Shown: positions 1 through 8,944, counted from the stretch's first letter. The stretch: DNA of 64,000 nucleotides from Campylobacter concisus (GCF_001891085.1 NZ_JXUP01000001.1:186001-250000); one strand, 5' to 3'. The notes: generated by a model from the sequence alone, not told the origin. A program made the numbers and translations.

Positions 1-462
1 AGTGCCACTTGGAGCATCTTTTTTATGCCTGTGGTGCTGTTCGACGATCTCTATATCAAATTCCCTTAATGTTTTTGAGGCAATCCTTGCAAGGCGGTTT
101 AGTAGAGCTACGCCCAAACTCATATTTGTTGCATAAAGAATAGGCATAGCTCCAGATGCTAAATGGAGTAAGTTTTTATCTTCGTCATTTAACCCGGTCG
201 TACCGATAACTAGTGGTTTTGGATTAGTTCTAGCGTAGTTTAGTAGTGCTACTGTAGCCTCTTTTTGGCTAAAGTCGATTATCACATCGCATGCTTCAAA
301 AAATTTAGCAAAGTCATTTGTCAAAAGTTCGCTATTTAAATTTTCAACCTCATTTTTTTGGCTAAAAGCGACGCTTAAAGTGGCGTCTTTTTCATCTTTT
401 AAACAAGAGATGATGCTTTGAACCATCTTGCCGCTAGCGCCGTAAAGTCCTATTTTTACCAA
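1..462 (-). CDS. dapB: 4-hydroxy-tetrahydrodipicolinate reductase, partial (3' end off window)
   Basis: Cytosolic NAD(P)H-dependent reductase of the diaminopimelate/lysine pathway. I translated the minus strand from a TTG at 460-462; it begins [12 protein letters not shown], the Rossmann nucleotide-binding loop. At the left edge it reaches [14 protein letters not shown], the catalytic His/Lys signature of DapB. About 154 codons are present; the C-terminal dimerisation part lies outside the window. TTG is chosen because AAAGGAT sits a few bases upstream and no ATG fits the conserved N-terminus. A TATAAT box lies 43 bases upstream. Identification is firm from the motif; the start codon is likely rather than certain. 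Confidence 0.93.
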   Translation of the reverse strand, partial: MVKIGLYGASGKMVQSIISCLKDEKDATLSVAFSQKNEVENLNSELLTNDFAKFFEACDVIIDFSQKEATVALLNYARTNPKPLVIGTTGLNDEDKNLLHLASGAMPILYATNMSLGVALLNRLARIASKTLREFDIEIVEQHHRHKKDAPSGT

Positions 463-504
463 AATTTATCCTTTGATTTTTGGGTGAAATTTAACATAAA
501 ATTT

Positions 505-510
505 ATTATA
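505..510 (-). promoter_or_regulatory. -10 box of dapB promoter
   Basis: Perfect TATAAT on the minus strand, 43 bases before the dapB start and separated from trxB by a terminator hairpin. No clear -35 is visible, as is usual for Campylobacter sigma-70 promoters. It suggests that dapB has its own transcript. Confidence 0.6.
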
Positions 511-736
511 GAGAGATTACGAAATGGCTTTTGAAAAATAGCTACTTTAGGCAAGAATTTAATTAAAATTAGCATTTTGGTAATTATTAGACGCACCCAC
601 TTTGCCTATTTTATGCAAAAAGGCGGCTAAGCTCTGTCTTAGAGTTATTTTCTTTTAAAAAAAGTGTTCTAATAAGCCTAAAAATCAAGCATTTTAAAAA
701 TACAAATTTTACTAAAAAGGTTTATTTTTAAAAGAG

Positions 737-765
737 AAATTTAGCCAAAAAATTTGGCTAAATTT
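737..765 (-). terminator. Hairpin terminator after trxB
   Basis: AAATTTAGCCAAA, a 3-base loop, then TTTGGCTAAATTT: a perfect 13-bp stem starting 6 bases after the trxB stop codon. On the minus strand it is followed by a moderately T-rich stretch (CTCTTTTAAAAAT). It probably ends the trxA-trxB transcript before the separate dapB promoter. Confidence 0.75.
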
Positions 766-770
766 GAGTA

Positions 771-1709
771 TTAATGCAAGCTTTCTATGTAGCTCATAGC
801 GCTAAGTGCAGCCACAGCGCCGTCACCTGCTGCTACGATGACTTGCTTTGGAGCATCCTCTCTGATGTCGCCTGCCACAAAGAGACCTTTTAGGCTAGTT
901 TGCATTTTAAGGTTTGTCTTGACCTGTCCGCCATCAGCCATTTCGCAGATAAATTTGCCGTTTTCATCTTTTAAAATTTCGTTATTTACATTTAGTCCGA
1001 CAAAGGTGAAAATGCCCGGCACATCAAGCACGCGCTCGCCATTTTTGGTATCAAGCATGATCTTTGTTAGACCCATTTTATCGCCAAGTGCCTCTTTTAT
1101 CGTTGCGCTTGTTATAAACTCGATCTTTTCATTTTTTCTAGCTTTTTCAACGGTGGTTGGTGCTGCTCTAAACTCGTCACGTCTATGGATAAGATAGACT
1201 TTTGAGCAGATATTTGCTAGGTAAAGTGCCTCTTCAACGGCTGTGTCGCCACCGCCAAGAACAGCTACCTCTTTATTTTTGTAAAAAAATCCATCGCATG
1301 TTGCGCATGTGCTAACACCTTTGCCAAAGAACTCATCCTCGCCTTTAAAGCCAGCACGTCTTGGAGTTGAGCCAGTTGCTACGATGACAGCCTTTGCCTG
1401 CTCGCTCTTACCGCCCTCAAGTAAAATTTCAAAGCTACCGTCGCTGTTTTTTCTAACACCAACGACGTTTGCCCACTTATGAACTAGTCCAAATGCACTA
1501 CACTGCTTCCACCAAGTGCTCATAAAGTCAAAACCGCTCTCGCCAGGGGCTTTTTGGCCTGGGTAGTTTTCTATCTCTGAGCTAGAGGTGATCTGACCGC
1601 CAGGCTCGCCTTTTTCAAACATTACAACATTTTTTAGTCCGCCTCTAGTGGCGTAAAGTCCGGCGCTTAGTCCTGCTGGACCGCCTCCGATGATCGCTAA
1701 ATCAAGCAT
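771..1709 (-). CDS. trxB: Thioredoxin reductase
   Basis: NADPH-dependent flavoenzyme that reduces thioredoxin (encoded two genes upstream) in the cytosol. The 312-residue protein has the full family layout: FAD loop GGGPAG at residues 8-13, redox-active CATC at C135/C138 inside the NADPH domain, NADPH loop GGGDTA at 152-157, and a C-terminal FAD motif VAGDIRE. The length is normal for the low-molecular-weight type. It is the last gene of the trxA-(unknown)-trxB unit, starting 9 bases after the preceding stop, and is closed by the hairpin at 737-765. Co-transcription with its substrate gene supports the call. Confidence 0.97.
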   Translation of the reverse strand: MLDLAIIGGGPAGLSAGLYATRGGLKNVVMFEKGEPGGQITSSSEIENYPGQKAPGESGFDFMSTWWKQCSAFGLVHKWANVVGVRKNSDGSFEILLEGGKSEQAKAVIVATGSTPRRAGFKGEDEFFGKGVSTCATCDGFFYKNKEVAVLGGGDTAVEEALYLANICSKVYLIHRRDEFRAAPTTVEKARKNEKIEFITSATIKEALGDKMGLTKIMLDTKNGERVLDVPGIFTFVGLNVNNEILKDENGKFICEMADGGQVKTNLKMQTSLKGLFVAGDIREDAPKQVIVAAGDGAVAALSAMSYIESLH

Positions 1710-1718
1710 AAATTTCCT

Positions 1719-2165
1719 TTATTCTAAAACATTTATGGACGAATTTTGTTTGTAAATTTCGCCCCTTTGATGAACTATCTCAACACTACTAGGAAGCTTC
1801 GTGATGCTTAAATTTCGCATAAGCTCTAGGACTGTATTTATATCTGAGCTTATGTATTTTAGTGTTGAGTTTGACTCATATCTTTTTTGAAAGATATCGA
1901 TTGCCACAACTGTTTCATTTTTGGTTGGTAAAATTTCGTCTAATTTTGATTGATTTGAACTGAAGATTAAAAGCGTGTATTTTGGCTCTTTTGGAGTGAA
2001 AATTTCGCTTTTTTCGTAAAAAACTAGCTTCGCAAAATCAACAAATTTATATTGTGAAAAACGATAGTTGCTATACGCAAATGCAGCTGCTATCATAGCT
2101 GCACCAAAAAATGAACCAAATATATATGTAAGAGGAAGCAGACTTCCTCTTCTTTTTTCGCTCAT
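1719..2165 (-). CDS. Membrane-anchored hypothetical protein between trxA and trxB
   Basis: 148 residues. A short basic N-terminus (MSEKRRGS) precedes one hydrophobic segment at roughly 9-30 (LLPLTYIFGSFFGAAMIAAAF), so it is probably a single-span protein with the rest (about 118 residues) in the periplasm. No Cys pair or known domain is visible, so it is not an obvious redox partner. Its ATG shares one base with the trxA stop (TAATG), which implies translational coupling. The place between thioredoxin and its reductase suggests a link to thiol chemistry, but that is inference only. Function unknown. Confidence 0.75.
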   Translation of the reverse strand: MSEKRRGSLLPLTYIFGSFFGAAMIAAAFAYSNYRFSQYKFVDFAKLVFYEKSEIFTPKEPKYTLLIFSSNQSKLDEILPTKNETVVAIDIFQKRYESNSTLKYISSDINTVLELMRNLSITKLPSSVEIVHQRGEIYKQNSSINVLE

Positions 2166-2479
2166 TAAAGAAGCGAATTTAGTTTGTCAGTTAGGGCTTG
2201 TTTTGACTGCGCACCGACCATTTGCTCAACTAGCTCGCCATTTTTGAAAAATAGCAATGTTGGGATCGATCTGATGCCAAACTCAACTGCAAGATCTTGT
2301 ACTTCATCAGTATTTACCTTGCAAATTTTCGCTTTGCCCTCAAAGCCTTCAGCAAGCTCTTCGATCACTGGAGCTAGCATACGGCAAGGTCCGCACCATG
2401 GAGCCCAGAAATCTACTAGAGCAACGCCTTCTTTTGTTACATCAAAATTTTCTTTTGTGAGTTCGATGTATTTTCCCAT
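2165..2479 (-). CDS. trxA: Thioredoxin
   Basis: Small cytosolic dithiol protein that donates electrons to reductive enzymes. 104 residues, normal for the family, with the WCGPC active site at W28-C32, the preceding FWAP strand and a cis-Pro motif (RSIPT) near residue 74. The start ATG has a near-perfect ribosome site (AAGGAG) 6 bases upstream and a TATAAT box about 30 bases upstream, so trxA heads the trxA-unknown-trxB transcript. The stop overlaps the next ATG by one base. Confidence 0.97.
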   Translation of the reverse strand: MGKYIELTKENFDVTKEGVALVDFWAPWCGPCRMLAPVIEELAEGFEGKAKICKVNTDEVQDLAVEFGIRSIPTLLFFKNGELVEQMVGAQSKQALTDKLNSLL

Positions 2480-2507
2480 TTGTTCTCCTTATTTTCAAGA
2501 TGTGGCA

Positions 2508-2513
2508 ATTATA
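2508..2513 (-). promoter_or_regulatory. -10 box of trxA promoter
   Basis: TATAAT on the minus strand, preceded by TTTTG, in the 73-base gap between yraN and trxA. It lies about 30 bases before the trxA ATG and upstream of an AAGGAG ribosome site. No recognisable -35. Confidence 0.65.
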
Positions 2514-2552
2514 CAAAATCAAATCTAAATTTTAGCTAAATAATAATTTTTA

Positions 2553-2894
2553 TTATAAACTAATATTTTCTATTAGTTCTAAATTTTCATTTTTTATGAC
2601 AACTAAATCGACTTGAAAATCTCTATTTGGCTCATTTTTCATCATATAAAAATTTATAGTTTTTAAAATTTTTATATATTTTGCCTTATTTAGTCTATAC
2701 TCTGCTTCATATTCTCCGCTAGTTGCTTTTACCTCTATGAAGTGTAAAATTTTATCACTACTTAGTGCGATAATGTCGATCTCACCAAATTTAGAGTGAA
2801 AATTTCTCTCTAAAATTATAAAACCAAGCTTTTGTAAAAATTCACACGCCCTATCTTCTGAGCTTTTGCCAAAGAGATACTCTTTTAACCCCAA
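2553..2894 (-). CDS. yraN: UPF0102 (YraN) family nuclease-fold protein
   Basis: 113 residues, the normal length of YraN. The N-terminal half shows the family core: the AEFLxxxGFxIIxRN-like stretch (here CEFLQKLGFIILERNF), then GEIDIIA and FIEVKA, which match the D...ExK residues of a restriction-endonuclease-like fold. Its biochemical role is not established; family members are small cytosolic proteins of presumed DNA-related function. It lies one base after the hom stop and is presumably the last gene of the aminotransferase-hom operon, since trxA downstream has its own promoter. Confidence 0.88.
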   Translation of the reverse strand: MGLKEYLFGKSSEDRACEFLQKLGFIILERNFHSKFGEIDIIALSSDKILHFIEVKATSGEYEAEYRLNKAKYIKILKTINFYMMKNEPNRDFQVDLVVIKNENLELIENISL

Positions 2895-2895
2895 G

Positions 2896-4158
2896 CTACT
2901 CCTCGATCCTCATCATAAATGGTTCTTCTTTTATATACTCTTGTTCTTTTAAAATTTCAATTGTCCTTCTTACATCAGCCTCAAGACTCGTATGTGTCGT
3001 AAAAAACAATACAGCAAATTCGCTCTCATCTTTTGGTTTTTGAAGTATGCTATCGATCGATAAGTTATTTTCGCTCATTAAATTTGTAATCTTTGCTAGC
3101 ACACCCATTTTGTCTTCGACTTTTAACCTAAAGTAGTACTTCGTCTTTATCCTATCGCGGTCAAGTAGTTCAAGCGTATTTAATTCAAAAGGTGCTTTAT
3201 ATCCTAGCATTGGCGACTTACTATCTCTTGCGATGTCGATAAGATCGCTGATCACCGCGCTTGCAGTTGCATCACCACCAGCTCCAGGTCCATAGTACAT
3301 CGTCTCGCCAACGACCTCGCCAACGACACTGATCGCATTTGTCACACCACTTGCCTTTGCTATCATTTTATTTTGCGGCACAAGTGCTGGATGCACACGT
3401 AGCTCGATTTTACCCTCGCTTTTTTTGGCAATTGCAAGAAGTTTTATTGAGTATTCAAAATCTTTTGCGAAAAAAATATCTTCTGGTGTGATACCTTGTA
3501 TTCCTTCGATCAAAATATCCTCTGGATCGCCGTGCACTCCGTATGCAATGCTTGCTAGAATGAGCAGCTTATGAGCCGTATCAAAGCCACCCACATCAAA
3601 AGTAGGATCAGCCTCAGCGTATCCAAGCTCTTGAGCCTTTTTAAGAGCGTCTTTAAAATTTGAACCCTCATCCATCATCGAGGTTAGGATAAAGTTACTA
3701 GTTCCGTTAAGTATGCCATTTATACTAACGATGTGATTTGCGCTTAAGCCTTCCCTTAAGGCTCTAATGATCGGCACGCCCCCAGCCACACTTGCTTCAA
3801 AGCCAAATGGTATATTTTTGGCTAAATTTTGCAAAGCATATCTGTGATAGGCAAGGAGTGCTTTGTTTGCGGTCACGACTGCTTTTTTTCGCTTTAAAAT
3901 TTCGCTTACAACCCTAAAAGGCTCTTCCACACCACCCATAAGTTCGACAAAAACGTCGATATCATCGCGGTTTATAACGCTATTTATATCGTCAGTCAAA
4001 GGGATGCCAGCGTCTCTTTTTTTATTTAAATTTCTAACCACTCCGATGACTGGCACTATCTCCTCACCACTTCTTGCAGCGATTAGCTTTTTATTTTTTA
4101 GTAAAATTTTAGCAACTGACTCGCCAACGGTTCCAACGCCTAATATCGCTACATTCAT
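2896..4158 (-). CDS. hom: Homoserine dehydrogenase
   Basis: Converts aspartate semialdehyde to homoserine with NAD(P)H, the branch to threonine and methionine. 420 residues: N-terminal Rossmann loop AILGVGTVGESVA (4-16), catalytic/substrate region GGVPIIRALREGL and NGILNGTSNFIL near 125-155, and a C-terminal ACT domain (about 345-420, beginning YFRLKVEDKMGVLAKI). The ACT domain suggests allosteric control by an amino acid, as in other single-function Hom enzymes. The start overlaps the upstream aminotransferase stop by 4 bases (ATGA), so the two are translationally coupled. Confidence 0.97.
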   Translation of the reverse strand: MNVAILGVGTVGESVAKILLKNKKLIAARSGEEIVPVIGVVRNLNKKRDAGIPLTDDINSVINRDDIDVFVELMGGVEEPFRVVSEILKRKKAVVTANKALLAYHRYALQNLAKNIPFGFEASVAGGVPIIRALREGLSANHIVSINGILNGTSNFILTSMMDEGSNFKDALKKAQELGYAEADPTFDVGGFDTAHKLLILASIAYGVHGDPEDILIEGIQGITPEDIFFAKDFEYSIKLLAIAKKSEGKIELRVHPALVPQNKMIAKASGVTNAISVVGEVVGETMYYGPGAGGDATASAVISDLIDIARDSKSPMLGYKAPFELNTLELLDRDRIKTKYYFRLKVEDKMGVLAKITNLMSENNLSIDSILQKPKDESEFAVLFFTTHTSLEADVRRTIEILKEQEYIKEEPFMMRIEE

Positions 4159-5363
4159 TCAAATTCTTTCAAATATTTTTTTATATTTCTAGCCGCTTGT
4201 CTTATTCTATTTTCGTTTTCGATAAGAGCTAGACGCACATAGTCATTTCCGCCCTCGCCAAAACCAATACCCGGACTAACTGCGACTGATGCCTTTGTAA
4301 GAAGCTGCTTTGAAAACTCAAGGCTGCCCAGATGACTAACTTTTGGTGGTAGTTTCGCCCAGATAAACATACTAGAGCTTGGTTTTTTAAGCTCCCAACC
4401 AGCCTGAGCAAAGGCCTCTATCATCACATCTCTTCTTTTTTCATAAATTTGGCGTATCTCTTCAACGCAGCTTTGATCGCCATCAAGTGCAACAGTAGCA
4501 GCCACCTGTATTGGCGTAAACATGCCGTAATCAACCCATGATTTTATCTTTTTAAGTGCTGCGCAAAGTCTTTTATTTCCGCACATAAACCCAACTCTCC
4601 AGCCAGCCATGTTATAGCTTTTTGAAAGTGTATAGCACTCGACCGCAACGTCTTTTGCACCATCGACCTCAAAGATACTTGGCGTTTTGTAGCCATCAAA
4701 TGTAAGATCAGCGTAGGCGATGTCAGATATGACGTAAAATCTCTCTTGTTTTGCGATGCTTACAAGGCGCTCGTAAAAGCTTTTTTGCACTGTCACGGTC
4801 GTTGGATTGTGCGGGAAATTTACAACTACGTATTTTGGTTTTGGCGAACTTGCGTGTATAGTCTGGATCAAATTTTCAAAAAATTTATTCTCATCTAGCT
4901 CAAATTTATCATTGTAGTGAAGTGGCATCTTTGCGACACTTCCGCCAGCAAATAAAAATGCTTGCGTGTGTATCGGATATGCAGGATCAGGCACGATAGC
5001 CACATCGCCTGGGTTTATCACAGCTTGAGCTAGGTGAACAAAACCCTCTTTACTACCCATCGTGGCGACTGCTTCAGTGTCTGGGTCTAAATTTATGCCA
5101 TATTTTCTCTTATACCAGTTGCAAATGGCAAGGCGGAGCTTGTAAATTCCAGCACTGGCTGAGTAGCCGTGAGTCTTATCTTTTTGTGCGCTTTCGCATA
5201 GTTTATCGACGATGTGCTGCGGTGTTCTGCCCTCAGGATTACCCATAGAAAAGTCGATGATGTCTTCTCCAGCTCTTCGCGCAGCCATTTTTATTGCATT
5301 CACTTCGGCAAAAACGTAGTTTGGCAAACGCTCAATCGTATTAAATCTTATCTCATCAAACAC
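4155..5363 (-). CDS. PLP-dependent aminotransferase (aspartate aminotransferase fold type I)
   Basis: 402-residue class I/II aminotransferase. The PLP-lysine region SKSYNMAGWRVGFM (about 246-259), the phosphate/aspartate region VSDIAYADLTFDG (VISDIAYADL) and a C-terminal VRLAL with the substrate-carboxylate Arg are all present. Orthologues in Campylobacter are often labelled LL-diaminopimelate or alanine/aspartate aminotransferase; the sequence alone does not settle the substrate. It is coupled to hom by a 4-base overlap and begins 9 bases after a periplasmic protein gene. A role in aspartate-family amino acid synthesis is a fair inference from the neighbour. Confidence 0.9.
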   Translation of the reverse strand: MFDEIRFNTIERLPNYVFAEVNAIKMAARRAGEDIIDFSMGNPEGRTPQHIVDKLCESAQKDKTHGYSASAGIYKLRLAICNWYKRKYGINLDPDTEAVATMGSKEGFVHLAQAVINPGDVAIVPDPAYPIHTQAFLFAGGSVAKMPLHYNDKFELDENKFFENLIQTIHASSPKPKYVVVNFPHNPTTVTVQKSFYERLVSIAKQERFYVISDIAYADLTFDGYKTPSIFEVDGAKDVAVECYTLSKSYNMAGWRVGFMCGNKRLCAALKKIKSWVDYGMFTPIQVAATVALDGDQSCVEEIRQIYEKRRDVMIEAFAQAGWELKKPSSSMFIWAKLPPKVSHLGSLEFSKQLLTKASVAVSPGIGFGEGGNDYVRLALIENENRIRQAARNIKKYLKEFE

Positions 5364-5372
5364 TGCTTGCTC

Positions 5373-6155
5373 CTATTTTATAAGCTTGATAATTATCTCA
5401 TTTTTTATATTATTTATATCAACATTGTCGCTAATTAATGCGTATTTTGCGCCTATTGCTAAATTTATAGAAACGGCTGTTTTTGCTTGCTCTTCTTTTA
5501 TAGAGTCGATCTGATTTAAATTTTTATCATAAATTCTAACAAGTGGCATCCATCTATTTGACTCTTTTGATACGATATCCAGACTACTTGCACCCTCAAC
5601 ATCGACAAAATAAGTACCACCGCTTTTTAAAAGTGGTGTCTCTTCGTCAAAATTTACCTTTGCAGCCTTAAGAATCATATTCTGAGCATCTAAAAATATC
5701 TCTAAATTCCCATCAACTCTATCAAATCCTAAAATTTTAAAACCGCTTTGACTAAGTACCAAGCTTAATAAGTTTGGATCTATTCCGCCATTTTTTATGG
5801 CTGAAATTCCATAAAAAATTTGATCTCCATTTTTTAGAGAATTTATCCTTGAGATACTTATGTTGGCATCATCCAGAGTTGAATTTATTGATTTTACAAA
5901 TAATATAGAAGGAACTTTTTGCTCGCTTATAAATTTTAAATTCAAACTATTTGAACCAAATGAAATGCTATCGTAACTTGAGTTTTGTTTTAATCTTAAT
6001 ACTAGCTCATTGACATTGAGTGAGCCATTTTGGTCTAAATTTTCTAAAGAGATTTGCACATTTTCAACATTGCTTAAAGCACTTGCACTAGTTTGTAAGC
6101 TAAAAGCATAGGCAAATACACTAAAAGCGGTGAAAATCGCTATTTTTCTTACCAA
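5373..6155 (-). CDS. Secreted/periplasmic hypothetical protein
   Basis: 260 residues beginning with MVRKIAIFTAFSVFAYAFSLQTSASA, a typical signal peptide with a likely cleavage after residue 18 or 25. The remainder is rich in Asn, Ser and beta-type alternation and has no motif I recognise. It overlaps the upstream RodZ-like gene by 7 bases and precedes the aminotransferase by 9, so it is part of one operon. C. jejuni has a periplasmic protein gene in the same place (between the aminotransferase and the next membrane protein), so it is conserved in the genus. Function unknown; envelope location is likely. Confidence 0.75.
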   Translation of the reverse strand: MVRKIAIFTAFSVFAYAFSLQTSASALSNVENVQISLENLDQNGSLNVNELVLRLKQNSSYDSISFGSNSLNLKFISEQKVPSILFVKSINSTLDDANISISRINSLKNGDQIFYGISAIKNGGIDPNLLSLVLSQSGFKILGFDRVDGNLEIFLDAQNMILKAAKVNFDEETPLLKSGGTYFVDVEGASSLDIVSKESNRWMPLVRIYDKNLNQIDSIKEEQAKTAVSINLAIGAKYALISDNVDINNIKNEIIIKLIK

Positions 6156-7090
6156 GATTTACCCTTGTTAAGTTCTACAAACTCATCATAGCTCACAAAT
6201 TTCATCTCTCCATTTTCCACTAAAAATCTAGCTGGACGACTTGGATTATATTTTGTTACCTTATCGCCGATCTTTAGCTCAATGTTGCCATTTCCACAAA
6301 CTACGAGCTGCCTTTGGTCTAAATTTATATTTATGCTTTTGCTTGTGTCGTTTGATACTTTTTGACCATTTTCAAGATTAATGATGCCTATCCAGACGCG
6401 TTGTTTTGGTGTAATGACCGCCTCATTTAGTGGCTTTGTAATGTTTTGCTCTATCTTAGGAGCTGGCTGAGCTGCCATGCTTGGCTTCACAGCGTTTTGC
6501 TCTATATTTGCAGGACTTGTTGTCACATTTTGCTCAACTGGAGCTGAAATTTTTATGCTTGATATGTTTGCTTCTATTTTAGGGCTATTTTGAGAGATGG
6601 TGATATTTGTATCGATGATATTTTTCTTCACCTCATTTACTATGCTTGACTGTGAATAGCTCACGCTTTTATTCTCGTCATTTAAAAACGATAAAAAATT
6701 CTCGATATATTTGTAAGCATCAAAATGATATGCCCCACCAGCGATAATAGCTAAAATGATGAGCCAAAATAAAAATCCAGCACCGCCACTACCGCTTTGT
6801 TTTTGTATGGTAATATCTTTTGGAGTGTAAGAAGAAATTTTTGGAGTAACTTTAGTTTTGTGACTCTCATCAGGGGTGTTTTCTTGCATAAAGGCATCAT
6901 ATTCAGCTAGCAACTCGCTCAAATCAACATCATATTCACGTTGCAAAATCTTGGCATAGCCCCTAATATTTAAACGTGATAATTTTTCAAAATTTTTATC
7001 AAAAATATATTGTAAAAATGTAGGCTCAATATGCGTTTTACGTGAAATTTCCTTTAAACCTATCTCTTTTAAATTCTCTAATTCATTCAT
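6149..7090 (-). CDS. RodZ-like membrane protein with N-terminal helix-turn-helix
   Basis: 313 residues. The N-terminus (about 1-65: LKEISRKTHIEPTFLQYIFDKNF...LRGYAKILQREYDVD) resembles the cytoplasmic HTH_25 domain of RodZ. A single membrane span follows at about 104-122 (GFLFWLIILAIIAGGAYHF). Next comes a long low-complexity linker rich in Asn/Ser/Val and repeats such as EQN, and last a C-terminal beta domain (about 235-305). This order (HTH, span, linker, periplasmic beta domain) is that of RodZ, a MreB partner, but the match is by architecture, so no symbol is given. It overlaps the rRNA methyltransferase by 8 bases and the secreted protein by 7. Confidence 0.75.
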   Translation of the reverse strand: MNELENLKEIGLKEISRKTHIEPTFLQYIFDKNFEKLSRLNIRGYAKILQREYDVDLSELLAEYDAFMQENTPDESHKTKVTPKISSYTPKDITIQKQSGSGGAGFLFWLIILAIIAGGAYHFDAYKYIENFLSFLNDENKSVSYSQSSIVNEVKKNIIDTNITISQNSPKIEANISSIKISAPVEQNVTTSPANIEQNAVKPSMAAQPAPKIEQNITKPLNEAVITPKQRVWIGIINLENGQKVSNDTSKSININLDQRQLVVCGNGNIELKIGDKVTKYNPSRPARFLVENGEMKFVSYDEFVELNKGKSW

Positions 7091-7763
7091 CTATCATCCT
7101 GTCACAAATTATTGCAAAAGCTGCACTTACATTTAAGGAGTCCCAGCCCTCTTTTAACTTTATACCAATACACTCATCACACTTCGCTAGAGCCTTTTGC
7201 GGTATGCCTTCGCCCTCTGAGCCCATCACCAAAGCTCTTTTACCGGCAAACTTCATTTCTTTTACGTTTTTACCATTACTTGCGGTTGCATAAATTTTAA
7301 AACCAAATTGCTTTAGTTCATTTAATAAACTAAGCCCATCTTCAAAAATCGCTATTGGTATCTCATAAGCAGCACCACTACTTGATCTTAAAACGCCTTG
7401 CATATTTATACTTTTTGCCACTATCACAAGACCTTCGCAGCCTAGAGCATAGGCACTTCTAGCGATAGCACCGATATTGCCAACATCGCTTATACCATAA
7501 AGAATAGCGATAAAATTTAGCTTTTTAAGCTCAGCAATGTCTGAAAATTCAAACTCACTAACATTCGCTAAAAAACCTTGATGATTCCCACCGCGAGCTA
7601 AAGACTGTGCTTTTTGATTATCCAGGCGGATGATTTTTTTGCCTGTGCCACAAATTTTAGAGAAGAGTTTTTTGTCACACTCTTTTGAGAGATATATCTC
7701 TTCTAGTATCTGTGGTCGCTTGTTCAAAATATGTAAAAATAGTTGTTTTCCGTATATTATCAT
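7083..7763 (-). CDS. TrmH/RlmB-family rRNA 2'-O-methyltransferase
   Basis: 226-residue SPOUT-class RNA methyltransferase using S-adenosylmethionine. Motif 1 is YGISDVGNIGAIARSAYALG (about 95-114), motif 2 is VMGSEGEGIP (about 178-187) and motif 3 is SLNVSAAFAIICDRM near the C-terminus, which together form the knotted cofactor site. An N-terminal substrate-binding segment like that of RlmB is present, so 23S rRNA Gm2251 is the most likely target; tRNA is not excluded. The stop overlaps the RodZ-like gene. Placed near two other rRNA methyltransferase genes (rsmI, rsmE). Confidence 0.9.
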   Translation of the reverse strand: MIIYGKQLFLHILNKRPQILEEIYLSKECDKKLFSKICGTGKKIIRLDNQKAQSLARGGNHQGFLANVSEFEFSDIAELKKLNFIAILYGISDVGNIGAIARSAYALGCEGLVIVAKSINMQGVLRSSSGAAYEIPIAIFEDGLSLLNELKQFGFKIYATASNGKNVKEMKFAGKRALVMGSEGEGIPQKALAKCDECIGIKLKEGWDSLNVSAAFAIICDRMIDE

Positions 7764-7874
7764 GGTAACCTATGGTAGCTAAAGTCAATTAAAATTTAAC
7801 TTATTTTTGTATGTAACTAGAGTAAATTTTACACTTTCGTTTCAGTGTCACTTAGTAGTTTTGTAGCCTATAAT

Positions 7875-8690
7875 TTAAGCTTTCGTAAGTTCATCATATA
7901 TCTTTTTTACATTTTCTCCAGTTATTTTGTTAAGCAATTTTGCTTTTACTTTTGGAGCAAGATCAAGCGAAAGTATCTCATCTTTTGTGATATTTTGAGT
8001 GGCTGTTTTGTCACTTTTTGAGATGACAACCGCCCACTCTCCACTTAAATTTGCTTTTTCTAAAATTTGAACTAAATTTTTAGCACTATCTTTAAACTTA
8101 CTCTCAAATTTTTTCGTAGCCTCTTTTATGGCAAAAATTTCTCTCTCAGATTCTAGATTTGCGATACTTTGTACTAAGCCTAGTATGCGTTTTGGGCTTT
8201 CGTAAATAACGGCTGGATAGGCTAAATTTAGAGCATTTTGTATAGCTAAAGCTCTGTCTCTGCCGGTATTTGGTAAAAAGCCTAAGAAAACAAATTCCTT
8301 ATCACAAAGTCCACTTGCGACCACACTTAAAAGTGCAGCATTTGCTCCACTTAAAATTTCATATTCGATGTTATTTTTTTGAGCATATCTTACTAGACTT
8401 ACTCCAGGATCGCTGATACCTGGCATACCAGCATCGCTCATGTAGGCTACATTCTTACTAAAAAAATCATCACTTAAATTTACAAAAAAATCATTTTCAT
8501 TGTGAGTGTGAAGTGGGATAAAATTTAAAATGTTTATATTTGCATCAAAACGCTCATTTAGTAGGTTTATAAGACTTTTACAAACTCTTGTATCTTCGCA
8601 AATAGCTATCTCGCATTCACGCAAAATTCTAATCGCACGAAGCGAGATATCTTCTAAATTTCCTATTGGAGTAGGAATAAAGTAGAGCAA
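7875..8690 (-). CDS. rsmI: 16S rRNA (cytidine(1402)-2'-O)-methyltransferase
   Basis: Methylates C1402 in the ribosomal P site using S-adenosylmethionine. 271 residues, normal length, opening LYFIPTPIGNLEDISLRAI (the RsmI signature), followed by CEDTRVCKSLI and YMSDAGMPGISDPG (about 88-101), all diagnostic for this tetrapyrrole-methylase-fold family. It begins 3 bases after the rpmE stop, so it is co-transcribed with L31. The 111-base gap after it has a short imperfect stem (ACACT/AGTGT) but no convincing terminator. Confidence 0.96.
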   Translation of the reverse strand: MLYFIPTPIGNLEDISLRAIRILRECEIAICEDTRVCKSLINLLNERFDANINILNFIPLHTHNENDFFVNLSDDFFSKNVAYMSDAGMPGISDPGVSLVRYAQKNNIEYEILSGANAALLSVVASGLCDKEFVFLGFLPNTGRDRALAIQNALNLAYPAVIYESPKRILGLVQSIANLESEREIFAIKEATKKFESKFKDSAKNLVQILEKANLSGEWAVVISKSDKTATQNITKDEILSLDLAPKVKAKLLNKITGENVKKIYDELTKA

Positions 8691-8693
8691 GGC

Positions 8694-8894
8694 TTATTTT
8701 TGAGCGTATTTTTTCTTAAATTTCTCAACACGGCCAGCGCTATCAACTATCTTTTCGCTACCTGTGAAAAATGGGTGACACTTGTCGCAAATGTCAATTC
8801 TAATCTCGCTTTTGTTTGACTTTGTTTTAAAAGTGTTTCCGCAAGCACAAGTTACAGTGCAATCTACATATTCTGGATGGATATCTTTTTTCAT
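8694..8894 (-). CDS. rpmE: 50S ribosomal protein L31, zinc-binding type
   Basis: 66 residues from the second of two adjacent ATGs (the first is at 8895-8897). The second is preferred because it gives the usual MKKDIHPEY start and better spacing from AAAGGA. Four cysteines (CTVTCACG... and [10 protein letters not shown]) make the zinc-containing C+ type of L31, with the usual [20 protein letters not shown]-terminus. It has its own promoter (TATAAT at 8945-8950) and is followed by rsmI after 3 bases. Confidence 0.95.
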
Positions 8895-8944
8895 CATTTT
8901 TCCTTTATTATTTTTGGGCTAATTATCTACATTAAAAGTTGCTG

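Larger units (their letters stand above)
463..770. other. Intergenic region between trxB and dapB (308 bases)
   Basis: It holds the dapB promoter at one end and the trxB terminator hairpin (737-765) at the other. The middle (about 530-720) has no ORF of note. One weak stem near 631-650 (CTAAG / CTTAG) precedes a T-rich run on the plus strand, but with 5 bp it is not enough to call a small RNA or terminator. I see nothing else in it. Confidence 0.6.

Noticed and set aside
620..665. Possible small RNA or terminator in the trxB-dapB gap
   Set aside because: Only a 5-bp stem before a loose T-run; no promoter placed to transcribe it.
838..1197. Plus-strand ORF of 119 codons inside trxB
   Set aside because: It is a shadow of the strongly supported trxB frame; composition and lack of ribosome site argue against coding.
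4155..5363. Naming the aminotransferase dapL
   Set aside because: Substrate cannot be read from sequence; the label is common by transfer but not proven.
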